A stretch of 22,579 bases of DNA. Origin: Didymodactylos carnosus (lineage: Eukaryota; Rotifera; Eurotatoria; Philodinida; Philodinidae). Below are positions 9,737 to 20,307 of the stretch, piece after piece. The position numbers and the translations under genes were made by a program. The DNA is taken from NCBI GenBank assembly GCA_905250885.1, contig CAJNOQ010002810.1:1-22579 (forward strand). Reading direction: 5' to 3'. The notes under the pieces were generated by a model that did not search any database, was not told where the DNA came from, and worked only from the letters and a program-made list of their open reading frames with translations. Within the stretch, counting starts at the first letter, position 1. Every line of letters starts with the position of its first letter.

Positions 9737-9981
9737 CAGAAAATATATTTTTTCAACTTTTTAATCTTGTAGAACTCCAAATTCTGATGAAAATGAGACA
9801 AAAGGTGATTCTTGCTTGTTTTTCCAAACGGTACACGACGTTTTTTTGTGCTTGTGACCACTTCTCGTCATTTTTTGACCTTTTAACGCTCGGTGAAGGA
9901 AGATCGCACAGAGTTCGGACAGATTTCATTTTCATCAGAATATTGAGTTCTACAGGATTAAAGGTTGAAAATATTTTTCTG
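9737..9981. mobile_element. Foldback element with about 60-bp inverted arms
   Basis: The left arm, about 9737-9799, reappears inverted at about 9925-9981. The best block is TGTAGAACTC followed by ATTCTGATGAAAATGA, and similarity continues outward through TTTTTAATC, TTCAAC and CAGAAAATAT with small gaps. The interior of about 125 bp is not palindromic. Open frames on both strands here run through the repeat arms and are taken as chance. It is interpreted as a MITE-like element, with no clear target duplication. Confidence 0.65.
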
Positions 9982-10097
9982 GGTACTGGTCTGGTACTTG
10001 AGAGACCACTGAAGCAGTTTTCTGGAAACCCTATTTACAAGGCTTTTTTCAGTTAAATCAGACGAAATCTTGCCTGATTGAGCGCTATATCTTGCAG

Positions 10098-10241
10098 AGC
10101 CCGAAACGGATCGCATTAGATTCCACTTTTTGCCGAACCGAATTTGATTTCAAAAAATGTTGAATCAAATCGAACCGACTTAGGATTCAAAACAGTTCTC
10201 CCGATCAGATCGCATCAGGAAAACCTGATTCGTTTCGGACT
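10098..10241. mobile_element. Possible small foldback element
   Basis: AGCCCGAAACGGATC at 10098-10112 is matched in inverted orientation by GATTCGTTTCGGACT at 10227-10241 (13 of 15 positions). Between them, about 10133-10181, is a second inverted pair (GAATTTGATT and AATCAAAT) bordered by GAACCGA on both sides. The arrangement suggests another miniature foldback repeat, but the arms are short. Confidence 0.4.
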
Positions 10242-10390
10242 TTGATATCTTGTCAGAACAGGCAATATTGTCCGATCGATCCATAAGGCGTGGCAACGAA
10301 CTGTAGGTATTTCTTGACAATAAACTTGATCAGCGACGTCGATGTTCCAACTTGTAAGTATAGATCATTGAAAGTAATTTTTATTTCTAG

Positions 10391-10557
10391 GTAATCGCAT
10401 CGTAAATGTAGACGATTATCCGTTTTTGAAGTCAATCCGATCTATTTTGTTAAATCTACCATTAGGTTCCAAAAAAGTGGCTAATAGTATTGACGAAAAA
10501 GAAACAGATACACAACCAAGAGAGACACGAAAGAAAACAGAACAGAAACCTGGTTAA
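10391..10557 (+). other. Open exon-like stretch, origin unknown
   Basis: After an acceptor-like TTTATTTCTAG (ending 10390) an open frame of 54 codons runs to TAA at 10555-10557, reading VDDYPFLKSIRSILLNLPLG and then a lysine- and glutamate-rich tail. It would suit a last exon, but no upstream exons with a matching frame were found; candidate introns just before it would be only 31 to 37 bases. I do not recognise the protein. It may be a relic or coincidence. Confidence 0.2.
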
Positions 10558-11494
10558 CACTCTCTAAACTAGTAATTTGTTTTTTCTATTTTTTTATGTA
10601 CCATCTGTGAATGTATCTTATCTTTCTCTAAAATATTTTGTAATTCTGCTCTATTTTTCTCTTTTTAGGCTATTTCTTGTGTTCGTGCTGAACGGATTTT
10701 TCTATGCATTTGTTTTTTGAGTATTTTTCAAACAGTTACATATTTCCGTTATATAGGAATATCCCGTTGTGTTTCTTTGTTTGCTCACTTTCACTGTTAG
10801 TATTTGTGTGATGTATTATTGTTTTTTTATATTTGTTTCATTTTCTGAGAAAAACGAATTTGAATTAGATAATCTATTCTTCAACTATAAAATTCTTGGG
10901 AAGAAGCAAAGCTTTGAGATACATAGCTTCCTGACTAGAAGGCATATGTATTTCTTTGAAATTTTTTACTTTTACTCTATCCATAGAGACTCACTTTCAA
11001 TCAGAAATGTATATAATGTGTAGTAATCTTTGTCTGATGATGATATTTGACGTATCGAAACGTTACACTAATTTTGAATAAATTATGAAGAATAAATTTA
11101 AAGCTGCTATGAACTTGATGACATTTTGCTTCAAAATTGTGCTCATACGAAAAGACAATTATTAGAAATGTATATAATTGAATTTACTACATTTAATAGT
11201 AAACAGAGCTATCTTCTTATGGCCAAAAAAATATTTAGTATATACCATACGAATAAAGAAAAGAATAATATTAACTTACTTTGTTTATCGAAGTTGATTA
11301 CGTAGCAGTTGTAAGAATGAATCAAAGTAGACTTTTTCGCTAACATAAAGTATCTTATATCAACTTAATAGCACGGACGAATTATTCTTTTCTTGTTAAA
11401 GATACAATGCAAAATTGTCATTTTATCAACAAACTCTATAAATGTGATTAGTATGATGTGTTAACACTAAACTGTAATATGAAAAAGAAACGAA
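10558..11494. other. Intergenic upstream of SLC25A38-like gene
   Basis: Very AT-rich. An ATG-less or phenylalanine-rich open frame at about 10769-11023 looks like chance translation of T-rich DNA. No RNA gene was seen. The promoter and 5-prime leader of the carrier gene must lie near the right end. Confidence 0.4.
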
Positions 11495-13112
11495 ATGTCA
11501 TTGAGGTAAGATGAATAATCTTTATGGTATTCTATTTTGTACTATCGTTTTTGTTGGAAATCACTTTACACTGTACATGATGTATTACTGTCTCTTTTAG
11601 TTCACAATCATCCTATTCGCTTTATCCATTTTTTGCGGGATCTGCTAGTGCATTGATTACAACGACGCTCTATCAACCGCTCGATTATCTCAAGACACAA
11701 GTTCAAGAACCAAAAACTGAGTAAGTATTTTGTTATGTTTTATTTTATGCCAAAAACATCGTTAGATAACGTGTTGCTGCTTATTTATAAGGGATGAGCC
11801 AAAATTTTTCCATTAAACAGTTCTTGATCTGTTATAGTTGATATTTTATTGACAGTTGTTGATAGTTGATATTTTATTCTATTCTTTCCAGTTTAGCTAA
11901 ATTTCTAGAGGGAGGAAAGTACAGGATCCACCTGTGACTAGTCACTGTTTCGAAGACTTTTATTCAAAAACTTCATTATGAAAGATCGAGAAAGACGATG
12001 ACACAGTATGGTGTTTATTTTTAGTTTAACAAAACGTACGATTGTTTCGGTGACTCGTCATACATTACAATCGTATACAATAACGAGATTATGGCGAGGT
12101 TTGATTCCGGTATTTTTCTTCCTTTCAGATAAATCGTATCGGATTCAATTATAATTAATTGGTCTTTTCTTTTTTTACCCTTTTAAGTCATTGTTTCGAG
12201 CTGTACCAGGAAGTGGCTGTTATTTTTTGATGTTGCACGTATTGAAGGAGAAAATTCCGTAAGTTAATTAAAAATAGACTAAAAATAGATCAGCCGTAAT
12301 ATTTTCTCTATTTTTAGATTAAAACATCAAACAGTACCAATTAATATGTGTTGTGGCGCTTTTGCTCGCGGTGCAGCTGATTTAATTATATTTCCATTTA
12401 CTTTAATCAAAACGCGACTAGAAGTCTGTTTTATTCAATTTTATTTCAAAAAAAGTTCTGATGTTGATTCTTTCATTTTCAGAGTTCACGCTATGCCGAG
12501 ATGACAATGACTAATGTTATGCAAAACGTTTATAAAAACAATGGATGGAAAGGTAAACACATCGATTAAATATTCCTTTTATAAGTAATATCCTCTCGTT
12601 AATTTAGGATTTTATATCGGTTTATTACCGACTTTAGGTCGAGATTTACCATTTTCTGGCTTATATTATATGTGTTATAGGAAACTAAAAGACAAATTTG
12701 ACAGTGGTAGGCACAATCGATGACAATATTTTCATTTGATTTTAATACATTCTGAGATATCATTCTAGATCCAAATATTCAAGTTATCAAATGGCTTCCA
12801 GCTCAAGTCTTAATTACTACTGCAGCTGGAATCACTGCAACGTTTCTCACCCATCCAGCTGATGTTGTTAAAACTTATCGTCAAATAGCACCAACAGAAT
12901 ACAAAACAGTTTATTCGACAATCAAAGCAATTACTAAAGTAAATATTAGAATAAGTACTATATATTAAACTTAGTTATGAGAATATGGGTATTTTTGCTA
13001 GAAACATGGTATACTTGAGTTTGGTCGAGGATTTGGTCTACGTGCTTTTCGACGAACATTGGTTGCAGCAACGGCATGGACGATATATGAGACAATCTCC
13101 CGTTTACGTTGA
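11495..13112 (+). CDS. SLC25A38: Mitochondrial glycine carrier, SLC25A38 type
   Basis: This family sits in the mitochondrial inner membrane and imports glycine for 5-aminolevulinate and haem synthesis. The model has nine exons: 11495-11505, 11601-11720, 12025-12109, 12188-12258, 12318-12423, 12483-12552, 12608-12706, 12769-12938 and 13002-13112. Phases agree and the product is 280 aa, slightly under the roughly 300 of relatives. Three carrier repeats are visible. Their signatures are QPLDYLK (residues 29-35), FPFTLIK (121-127) and HPADVVK (216-222). Threonine in place of the acidic residue in repeat two also occurs in known SLC25A38 proteins. Other family marks are LWRGLIPSLFRAVPGSGCYF and GRDLPFSGLYY. 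The start is ATG TCA TTG AG at 11495; an ATG 16 bases upstream (11479) is in a different frame and would run into a stop in exon 2. The first exon is the least certain. Intron 2 is long (304 bases) for this window. Confidence 0.9.
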
Positions 13113-13290
13113 TTCCTATTTTTTTTCATATTTAGGTTAATACATTTTCTATCGCTCAATATCTGTTTTTCATTTTTGTATGTATTCAAATTTTCTTAAT
13201 TATTTTGAAATTTTGTTTAGTTTATTTTTATAAATGTGTTAGATGTGAAGAATGAAAAAAAAGTTATTGAACTGAGATTTCTATTCTCTG

Positions 13291-13296
13291 AATAAA
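13291..13296 (+). terminator. Candidate poly(A) signal of SLC25A38-like gene
   Basis: AATAAA lies about 180 bases after the carrier's stop codon, followed by a T-containing stretch. It is plausible but not proven, because such hexamers are frequent here. Confidence 0.4.
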
Positions 13297-13698
13297 CTTG
13301 TTCAAATAGATAGAAATATATAGAAAACAAATGATGAAATTGAATGACAGTGGTAAATTATATCTGACATTCATCGATAGGATAGTAGGGAGTTTTCGCA
13401 TCTGTCATAGCATTATTATCTCTCCATGGTCATATTCAGTCGATCACCAATATTAAACCATAAATTGATAATCATACGATAAAAAGAATGTTGATATTTG
13501 ATGTGTTATTCATCGTCACCTAATGACTCCAACGTTCGGTCTCTACAAGTATGATAGTCTCTTTCTATACTTTTTATTTCATTATATTCCACTCAAATAG
13601 TGTTGAATAATGTAACAAAAATGAGAACTATAAAGACCAGATCCTATATATATTTGCTTTTGAAATCGTTTACACTATGATGTAGTTAAATTATAATA

Positions 13699-13959
13699 TT
13701 ATATGTAACACCAGTGATCAAAATTAACTCCATATTCTTGTACTTCATTCTCATTTGTTTCGGATGTCGTGTGGAAAAGCTCAAACAATTTTTTTCCTAC
13801 AATAATATCTAATGGTCGAATTACCATTGAACTATTTGGTATGTTTTTCCATAAACATAATTTGGTTAATGACAATATCAAAATTAATGGTATAAAAGTT
13901 TTTTGAAACATCTTTGAACCTATAAGACGTATGATAATCTGACATAGATTCCACATCAT
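13699..13959 (-). CDS. Possible small secreted or membrane protein, unknown
   Basis: This is an intact 86-aa frame with an ATG start. From the second in-frame methionine (residue 17) it begins with a basic residue and a hydrophobic run (FIPLILILSLTKLCLW), like a signal peptide or membrane anchor. A polar, acidic tail follows, ending in FDHWCYI. Codon choice looks like that of the real genes here (A or T in third position, mixed amino acids), unlike the phenylalanine-rich chance frames nearby. I recognise no family, and there are no linked exons or clear promoter. It may be a genuine lineage-specific gene, an exon of a larger gene or chance. Confidence 0.25.
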   Translation of the reverse strand: MMWNLCQIIIRLIGSKMFQKTFIPLILILSLTKLCLWKNIPNSSMVIRPLDIIVGKKLFELFHTTSETNENEVQEYGVNFDHWCYI

Positions 13960-15776
13960 TATATGTTCAGTTTTTTCTTATCAATAATGTAATTAAAACT
14001 TTTTTCACTAAGTTATCATTATCATTTCCCCTAATTATTTTAATAGTGGATTGTTCATCCTCGTCGTACTATTGCTAAAGTATGAACAAATTATTCTTCG
14101 TTAACATACCATGCAATATTCTTATTGAACAAAAATTTTAGACAAAGAACTTATTAGATAAAAGTATATATATTTTTGTTTAAAAAAGTAACAGGCTATG
14201 TACGGTTAAATCGCGTACCTTTGCTACAGGAGTGTGAGTACGTTACCGTTTTTACTCTTTTCGTGTATGTTATAATATTTGAAAGGAACATTGTAGAAAT
14301 TTAAGAGACATCTTGTTTTATACCTATAAGTATGCTTTTTAAAATCTCCTCTGCTATCAGCTCGGTTCCCTCAATCATGTTTTGCGCCATAGTCGAAATA
14401 CCAGGATCCCCGAAAAAAATGGATCTTAATTTTCAGCCGTGTAGTTTACGTCACGATTTTCAGATCTTATGACACTCTACGAATGAAAGGTCAAATTGAA
14501 CTTTCTATTTGCTTTTCTTTTATCTATGACTTAGTTTTTAGTCTCTTATCTTACGCTAAATGTTTGTGATGAGTATTTTTCCTTGTTTTATTCACCGTGA
14601 AACAGTCAGATGATCTTCCGCCTAACAGTACATTCAAAAGACTCATTTATTTCATTAGTAGAATGAACTCGTCTGTTGTGAGTATTCTAAGGGTGTATAT
14701 TATCTTGATGCATTTTGCGTACTATTGTTCCGCTCTTTGAACAAATGACAAGCACTCTCTTTATATTTTAGCAGATCTTGATCGTTAAATCATCGCTCCG
14801 ATTCTTTCTCAGATATGGAAATGGTATAAACGATATTTCAATGCAGAAAGTTACTTTTGGATAAAAAAATTTCATTTCGAATGATTAGAATGATAACTGA
14901 TCAGTATTTTTATTTTCAAATAAATTACGCAGGATTTTGTCAAATTCTCACTAAAGCATGTCCCACAAATACTACAAATAATGAAATAAACAAAAAGTTA
15001 GATTTAAAATCAATTTGCCTTCAATAAAACGTCCAATAATGATGAACACATTGTCTTTCATGTTTTTTCTTAGCCAATATTCAGAGGGACTGTCTACTTC
15101 AACGTATACATTTAATAGCTTTTTTATTCGTATTATGCGAACTAGAAGATAAAACAAACGAGCAAACAAAAATAGTATTTGTGCTATAAATATGAAATAT
15201 AAAAACAAAATGGTTATCCACAAAAAAACAAAACAAGAGGAAAAAGGTAGCAACAGGAAATAACATGTGTTTCGAGGAAAGAAAGAAAACGTGTATTTTT
15301 CGATGAGTAGCACTCATTTTCTCGACACGAAGATCGATGGTAGTAATGTTTTTTTGCATATACATTTACCATTAAATGTAATCAATTAGAAACATTACGT
15401 TGTTCAAATGTCAGAAAGAAAACCGATAAAATTACTTAGATAAAAACTTGTTATCGTACTAAAAGAAAGGTTAGATTGTATGTTAAATTGAAGAAAACGA
15501 AAAGAAAAAACTAGGGTGCGTTGCTTACAAACAAAACAAGAAGAAAATATACACATTAATTCATTCGTTTATATTTTAAGAAGAAACATTGTAAAATAGA
15601 ACCAACAAAACAAGAAATGAGATTTCACTCTTCCAGAGAGAAAAATAAATAAAATAAAAAAAAAAAACTTTTCAACTTAATTCTCTTTTTTAAATTGTTG
15701 ATCAATTTTCAATTTGTTTACCTTGTACATTAGTTTTCCATTTACTGTTAACGACTGAAAGTAACTGGTGGTTGTG
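13960..15776. other. Intergenic, nothing firmly coding
   Basis: About 1.8 kb of AT-rich DNA. On the minus strand at about 15313-14972 an open frame of 113 codons has a very hydrophobic first half and a more protein-like end (VDSPSEYWLRKNMKDNVF), but it starts at GTG and no ATG or connected exon was found. An A-rich run at about 15645-15672 resembles a poly(A) remnant. No RNA gene was seen. Confidence 0.4.
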
Positions 15777-18640
15777 TTATCGAACTCTCTCATAAAACAA
15801 TACATAAGCATCCGGACTAATGATGCGTGATGGTTGACTCAACTGATAAACACTAAATAATAAACGTAAGGAATTAACAATAGATGCAGAAACACTCAAT
15901 AAACTGACACAACACCCCACAAAAGTATTTGAGACTCATATACTTATGACTTGAAATCTTGTGGAAATAAAGTTCATGTGAAATCCCGATCGTCTGCAAA
16001 GTTTCGATCGTTGACGATTAAATACGTGAATTAGAGTCCGAAGGATCTGTCATTCATTTTCTGCTATTTTCAGTATCAATTTTATGCCTTAGTCGCGAGT
16101 TTTCAAAAACTTAAAGTAATTTCATATTTAATGGACTCATCTTTTGAAAATCGCCTCTTTCGTGAGAAAGATTTCATGTGATCCTTAGAATTAATGCTCT
16201 GACTTTACTTAATTTACAGCAATATCCGTACAACATGTATACAAAATTTTATCATAATAAGTCGAATCATTCAAGAGGATTAGCACAAAATGGGTCGACA
16301 TAAATGAACAACTCTTAAAAACGAAATTTCGAAAAGGCAATAAAGTCGCAATGATGAGTGCCAACTAACCGAAACTTTGTAGACGACTAGTATTTCACAT
16401 AAACTTTATTTCCACAAAATTTCAAGTCATAAGATCGCGTGGTTTACGAGTTACAAAGAAAGAATACGTTTTTTCGATGCTGTATGTAAAATCCTTCAAA
16501 ACATTAATAATAAGTTATAGGTCTACCTTGAATCGTTAAATTCATGCCATTTGGATTGAAAAGGGTGTTTACAAGCCGCTGTATAATGCCCTGTGTAAGG
16601 AGTTCCACTATGGTTTGAAACGCCAAAAAGACTATAAACTGGAGCAGGCCCTAAAAAGATAATTGACAAAATACAACATGTACCTCTCAGAAAGGCTTCT
16701 TATTTACCCTCATAACTTTCGGATAAGACATCTGTTAAATCATTTAATCTTAAATCAGTGATGGGAAAATCAATCATTGTATTCAGCTTAGTTCGTCCAC
16801 GTGATTGTGAAAAACGTTTTAAATGTAAAACTAATATTTCTGGACATTTTTGTATGGAAAATTTTTTTGTACATCGACGCTTCTGCTTGCATTTAGCACA
16901 CATCTATATCAGAAGAAAAATAGTCAGAGTTTGTTCTGTCAATCAGTTTCTACAATTTGATGAAAATTTTTGATTTTTGCAAACTAAACTTACTGCTTTT
17001 TCGTTTCCATCTAATTCTTCTTTACTCATGAATAATTGAATACATTGTTGTAACGTACTAGTTGATTTGTTCTAAACAACAATGGAAGAGAAAAGGTATG
17101 TATTAATACTTTTCAAATATATTTACTAAAACTTACCCGAGGCAAAGGAACAGAAAGATCCCAAAAGGGATCAAATGTTATAGATTGATATCCACAATAA
17201 CAACATTCGAGTGTACTTTTTAACTGTCCAACAAATATTTCTAAAAGATAAAAACCGTTTGAAAAATATAAAAGTGAGTGAATCTTTTTGCAAATACATA
17301 CCCACTATCATACTATTGTCAGTACTCAAGTATCTGTCCCAACTTAATTTAGCACGATTTTTTTCACTGAAAAGAAAAAAAGAAAAATATTTTTCTGTTG
17401 TAATTATATCATAGTAAAAAATAAATATTTACTGCATTTGTTCTTCAGCTTTTTCATCAATTTTGGTTGGTGTCGATTTTTTTTTAACACGATTTACATC
17501 TTCGTGAAGTCCTTGTAATAAATATCGAAGAAATTCTTGTGAATCTTGCTCACTAGAAATGCAAAATAATCATTTTTTTTTAGACTATGAATTTCTTTTT
17601 AACATACTAATAGCCTGTAAATCGTGGAGCAAATCTTGCTATTTGATTTTTGAATTGAGATGGACTAACTATTGAACGACTTTCGGTAGATGACCACATA
17701 CGTCTGATTAAAGTGGCAAATTCTAAAAACAATAAAACTGCAATAAAGAGTACTAAAACAAAATAATTCTAGTTTTTACCTTTCATTAAGACACCTTTCA
17801 TTACACTTGTCGTGGATGAATTTAGTGAACTTTCGAGATTATCATCAAAACAAAACAATAATAACGGTTTCGTATTACTCAAACATTGTAGAACAGAATT
17901 CATAAAACACTGTAACGCAAAAAAGATAAACCATTTAATAATCAAATAGATGTAGAGAAAACTAACCGTATTTCCAAGGTTTGCCAGTCCTGTTAAACCA
18001 CCATGCATTAGTTTTGATTCAATTGATATAACAAACGCTGATGGATAGTCTACAGGGATCATATAAGAGTTCGATACAGAAGACTGCGTTGGTGATTTTG
18101 ATTTGATAGGAGGATGGTCATGTGATGATTCGTTAATAACACCATTCGTGTAAGGCTTATGAGAAAGCTATAAAATGAAAATATCAACATCTACACTTCT
18201 TACTAGAAATAAGATTATATACATACTAATGATGTTCTATCTTGACTTGATAAACGTGTTCGAATCGTCGTATTATCAGTTAATGCACGTTGTACACTAT
18301 TTCGACGAAGAACTGGCGATGTTACTTCTACCCGATCAAATTTTGAAGGTCGACTATTCAATGTTCGTTCCGGAGGTATTTGATGACTTCTACTTGATGG
18401 ATGCGCACCATGTGCAATATTCATACTGCCATATTGAATTTGATTAGTTACTGTACCCACCGTTGGTCCGTAGGATGACGTTGATCCTTTTCCAATAGCA
18501 CCAGTTTGCGGAAGATTACGATTCATTTTGTTGTAATAAATAGTAGATGATTCAGGTGGTTTTATAAACGGAGTGACGACGCTGAGGCTGTTCGTTGACT
18601 TATGTGTCGCCGTTTGTGCCCCGTTCGCCACCTTTTTCAT
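15777..18640 (-). CDS. Ubiquitin-specific protease, USP2-type deubiquitinase
   Basis: This cysteine protease removes ubiquitin from proteins. Eleven exons on the minus strand: 18640-18227, 18167-17967, 17909-17780, 17722-17608, 17552-17433, 17366-17302, 17240-17137, 17071-16994, 16903-16708, 16650-16527 and 15852-15777. Phases agree and the product is about 540 aa. Residues 1-190 are serine- and threonine-rich and probably disordered. The catalytic domain begins [11 protein letters not shown] with Cys206 ([13 protein letters not shown]), then [19 protein letters not shown], a zinc site of Cys361/364 and Cys411/414, [20 protein letters not shown], the histidine box with His496 (GHYTA), the third catalytic residue in FNDS (513-514), and AYVLFY near the end. 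The order and spacing match USP2/USP21, with USP2 the closest by eye. All introns are 55-90 bases except the last, 674 bases, which contains a 491-bp foldback element. The start is uncertain: the frame stays open to an acceptor-like CTTCAG at 18668, so a short upstream exon or a trans-spliced leader is possible. Confidence 0.92.
15943..16433. mobile_element. Foldback element inside the last USP intron
   Basis: A 64-bp sequence at 15943-16006, starting CTTATGACTTGAAATCTTGT, recurs inverted at 16370-16433 with about 58 of 64 positions matching. The 363-bp interior shows no coding frame and no obvious palindrome. The element lies wholly within the intron that separates the histidine-box exon from the final exon of the USP gene. 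Without it that intron would be about 183 bases, still longer than its neighbours. No clear target-site duplication is visible. Confidence 0.8.
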
Positions 18641-18784
18641 CCCATGTTTAACATTAGCTGCACCTATCTGAAGAGAAAAATATTAAATAAGATTGTTTCG
18701 GAAACTAAACGTAGAACAGTACACTTAGAGAGTACAAGAGCTAATTAGATGCCTGAATAAATAAGAGTTAATAGTATGTGGTTT

Positions 18785-18790
18785 TTTATT
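18785..18790 (-). terminator. Candidate poly(A) signal of ribosomal protein L18a gene
   Basis: On the minus strand AATAAA occurs about 100 bases after the L18a stop, within the roughly 225-base gap before the first USP exon. It is a plausible 3-prime processing signal. If used, USP transcription would need to begin in the remaining 120 bases, or come from a shared transcript. Confidence 0.4.
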
Positions 18791-18891
18791 TTAAAATCCA
18801 GTTCTCTTCGTCACATACAACAAAACAACGACAACACCGAGAAAAAGCAACTGGACATCGATTCATTTGTTAACTGTTGTGATCGTTTAAT

Positions 18892-19422
18892 TTAAAAATG
18901 TGTATGTGGTCGTCTTGTTGTAAAACGAGGATGATGTAAACGTTTTGTTGCTTTGTTGACCATTGGAAATTTAATTTTACTATCATGAAACTGTGTTACA
19001 TGTACACGACGGCAATCTTTTGCTTGCAATCGTTTTATTTTCATTATTTGTATTGTTGATGGTCGAGCACGATGTTTCGCACCCATATCACGATAACATT
19101 GTGTGACAGCTGCAGCACGTGTTAAATCACGATATTCACGGTACATGTTGTGTGTGCCACTACGAGAATCATATCTTAACCAAATACCAAAATTTTTCAC
19201 TAACAGTGGTTTACGTTCATTAATTAATTTACACTCAACAATTTCACCAGCACTCTTTTTAATACGTTTCAATTGTCGAATAAAAAACCAAAAACGACTT
19301 TTAGCTTGAACTTCATCGGGTGCATAAATATGCATTTCATATAACGGTGGATTCTTAACCGTTTCACTTGGTAGTTTTCGCCCAATTATTCGATATTCTC
19401 GCAAATTACCTTTTGCTTTCAT
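18892..19422 (-). CDS. RPL18A: 60S ribosomal protein L18a (eL20)
   Basis: This is a structural protein of the large cytoplasmic ribosomal subunit. One uninterrupted ATG-to-TAA frame gives 176 aa, the same length as the human protein, and similarity is clear from end to end. Visible hallmarks are [12 protein letters not shown] at the N terminus, [20 protein letters not shown], the highly conserved core [20 protein letters not shown] near residues 75-95, [14 protein letters not shown], and the C-terminal [10 protein letters not shown] and PRFTTRRP. The protein is strongly basic, as expected. It is the only firm gene in the window without an intron. On the minus strand an acceptor-like TTTGTAG lies 48 bases before the ATG (AG complement at 19471-19472), which may mark a 5-prime UTR intron or a trans-splice site. 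The USP gene follows in the same direction. Confidence 0.97.
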   Translation of the reverse strand: MKAKGNLREYRIIGRKLPSETVKNPPLYEMHIYAPDEVQAKSRFWFFIRQLKRIKKSAGEIVECKLINERKPLLVKNFGIWLRYDSRSGTHNMYREYRDLTRAAAVTQCYRDMGAKHRARPSTIQIMKIKRLQAKDCRRVHVTQFHDSKIKFPMVNKATKRLHHPRFTTRRPHTHF

Positions 19423-20307
19423 GTTAAAGCAGACGGAGTGTTAGCGTTGTAGAGAAATGTTAGCTAAAATCTACAAATAAAAGTAAAGAAACAAAAAAAT
19501 ATAAAATATAGTCATCAACTAGATGATAATAGTAGAAAAACTCATAGTGGTAAAATAGCAGTGCTATTATAGTAGTGATATATACGTACGATAATCCCCT
19601 TGCTTAAGATGGATCAAAAAGTATGTACTGAACTTTTAAAAATAAGTGCAGAACAGAAAGTGAGAAAATGTTTGTCTGACCAAAAAGTCCACAAATATCA
19701 AACATGAAAATTTCTACTTTATCGCTCATTAACTTTGAATGAGTCAGTACAAAACCAAAGTTAATGCTAGAATTCTGAAAACTTTCTATCCTTTCGGCGA
19801 AGTCATCCATGGCATTCTCTCAGGTAAAAACATGTTGACGACGAGTGATCTAATTCGTTGATAATTCAAACTACGCTAAAATACTTACTCCTAGAGGCAA
19901 AAAGTAATCGGTTATGATTGTCTTAGTTACTTGTCTGATTGGTTATTTCGTTGTGTCAGTAAATAATAAAATTGGTTTTGAGGACTATTTTTTCTAATAC
20001 TAAAATTGCCTTTGTTAAAATAAAATGTTTTTTCAACAAGATGACTTGTTAAAAAATGTCGAACGTTGATCTTGTAGTATTCGGATGAATTTTGCGATTG
20101 GTATGAAATATGTAGTGTAGAACGTTAAAATGCAATTTGTTTAGAGAGTCCAATAGGACGAATGTCTTGTCTCATTCCGTTTTGCAGTTTCGATCATAAT
20201 TCCATAGCTATCAAAAGTAGTTTTGACTTAATCGCCTCTATTTTCTAAATTTCATCGCTATTAATAGAAAAATTGTTGTCGGCTTGGTTAACAAAGACCT
20301 TTTTATA
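19423..20307. other. Intergenic upstream of RPL18A
   Basis: No gene is recognised. It must contain the L18a promoter, but no motif can be called. A minus-strand open frame of 68 codons starting at ATG (19604-19810) reads MDDFAERIESF and then turns T-rich; it resembles no known family and may be chance. Confidence 0.4.

Noticed and set aside
9753..10056. Open frames on both strands across the 9737-9981 element
   Set aside because: Both run through inverted-repeat arms and T-rich DNA, with no family resemblance.
14972..15365. Two overlapping hydrophobic minus-strand open frames
   Set aside because: The longer one starts at GTG, the hydrophobic part reflects T-rich DNA, and no linked exons could be found, so it is described only in the intergenic entry.
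16758..16973. Plus-strand open frame within the USP gene
   Set aside because: It is antisense to the exon encoding the CAKC zinc pair and LHLKRFSQS; the minus strand is clearly the coding strand.
18175..18447. Plus-strand 90-codon open frame
   Set aside because: It is antisense to the low-complexity N-terminal exon of the USP gene, which splices in frame to the catalytic exons.
19103..19309. Plus-strand open frame inside RPL18A
   Set aside because: It is a shadow of the highly conserved ribosomal protein frame on the other strand.
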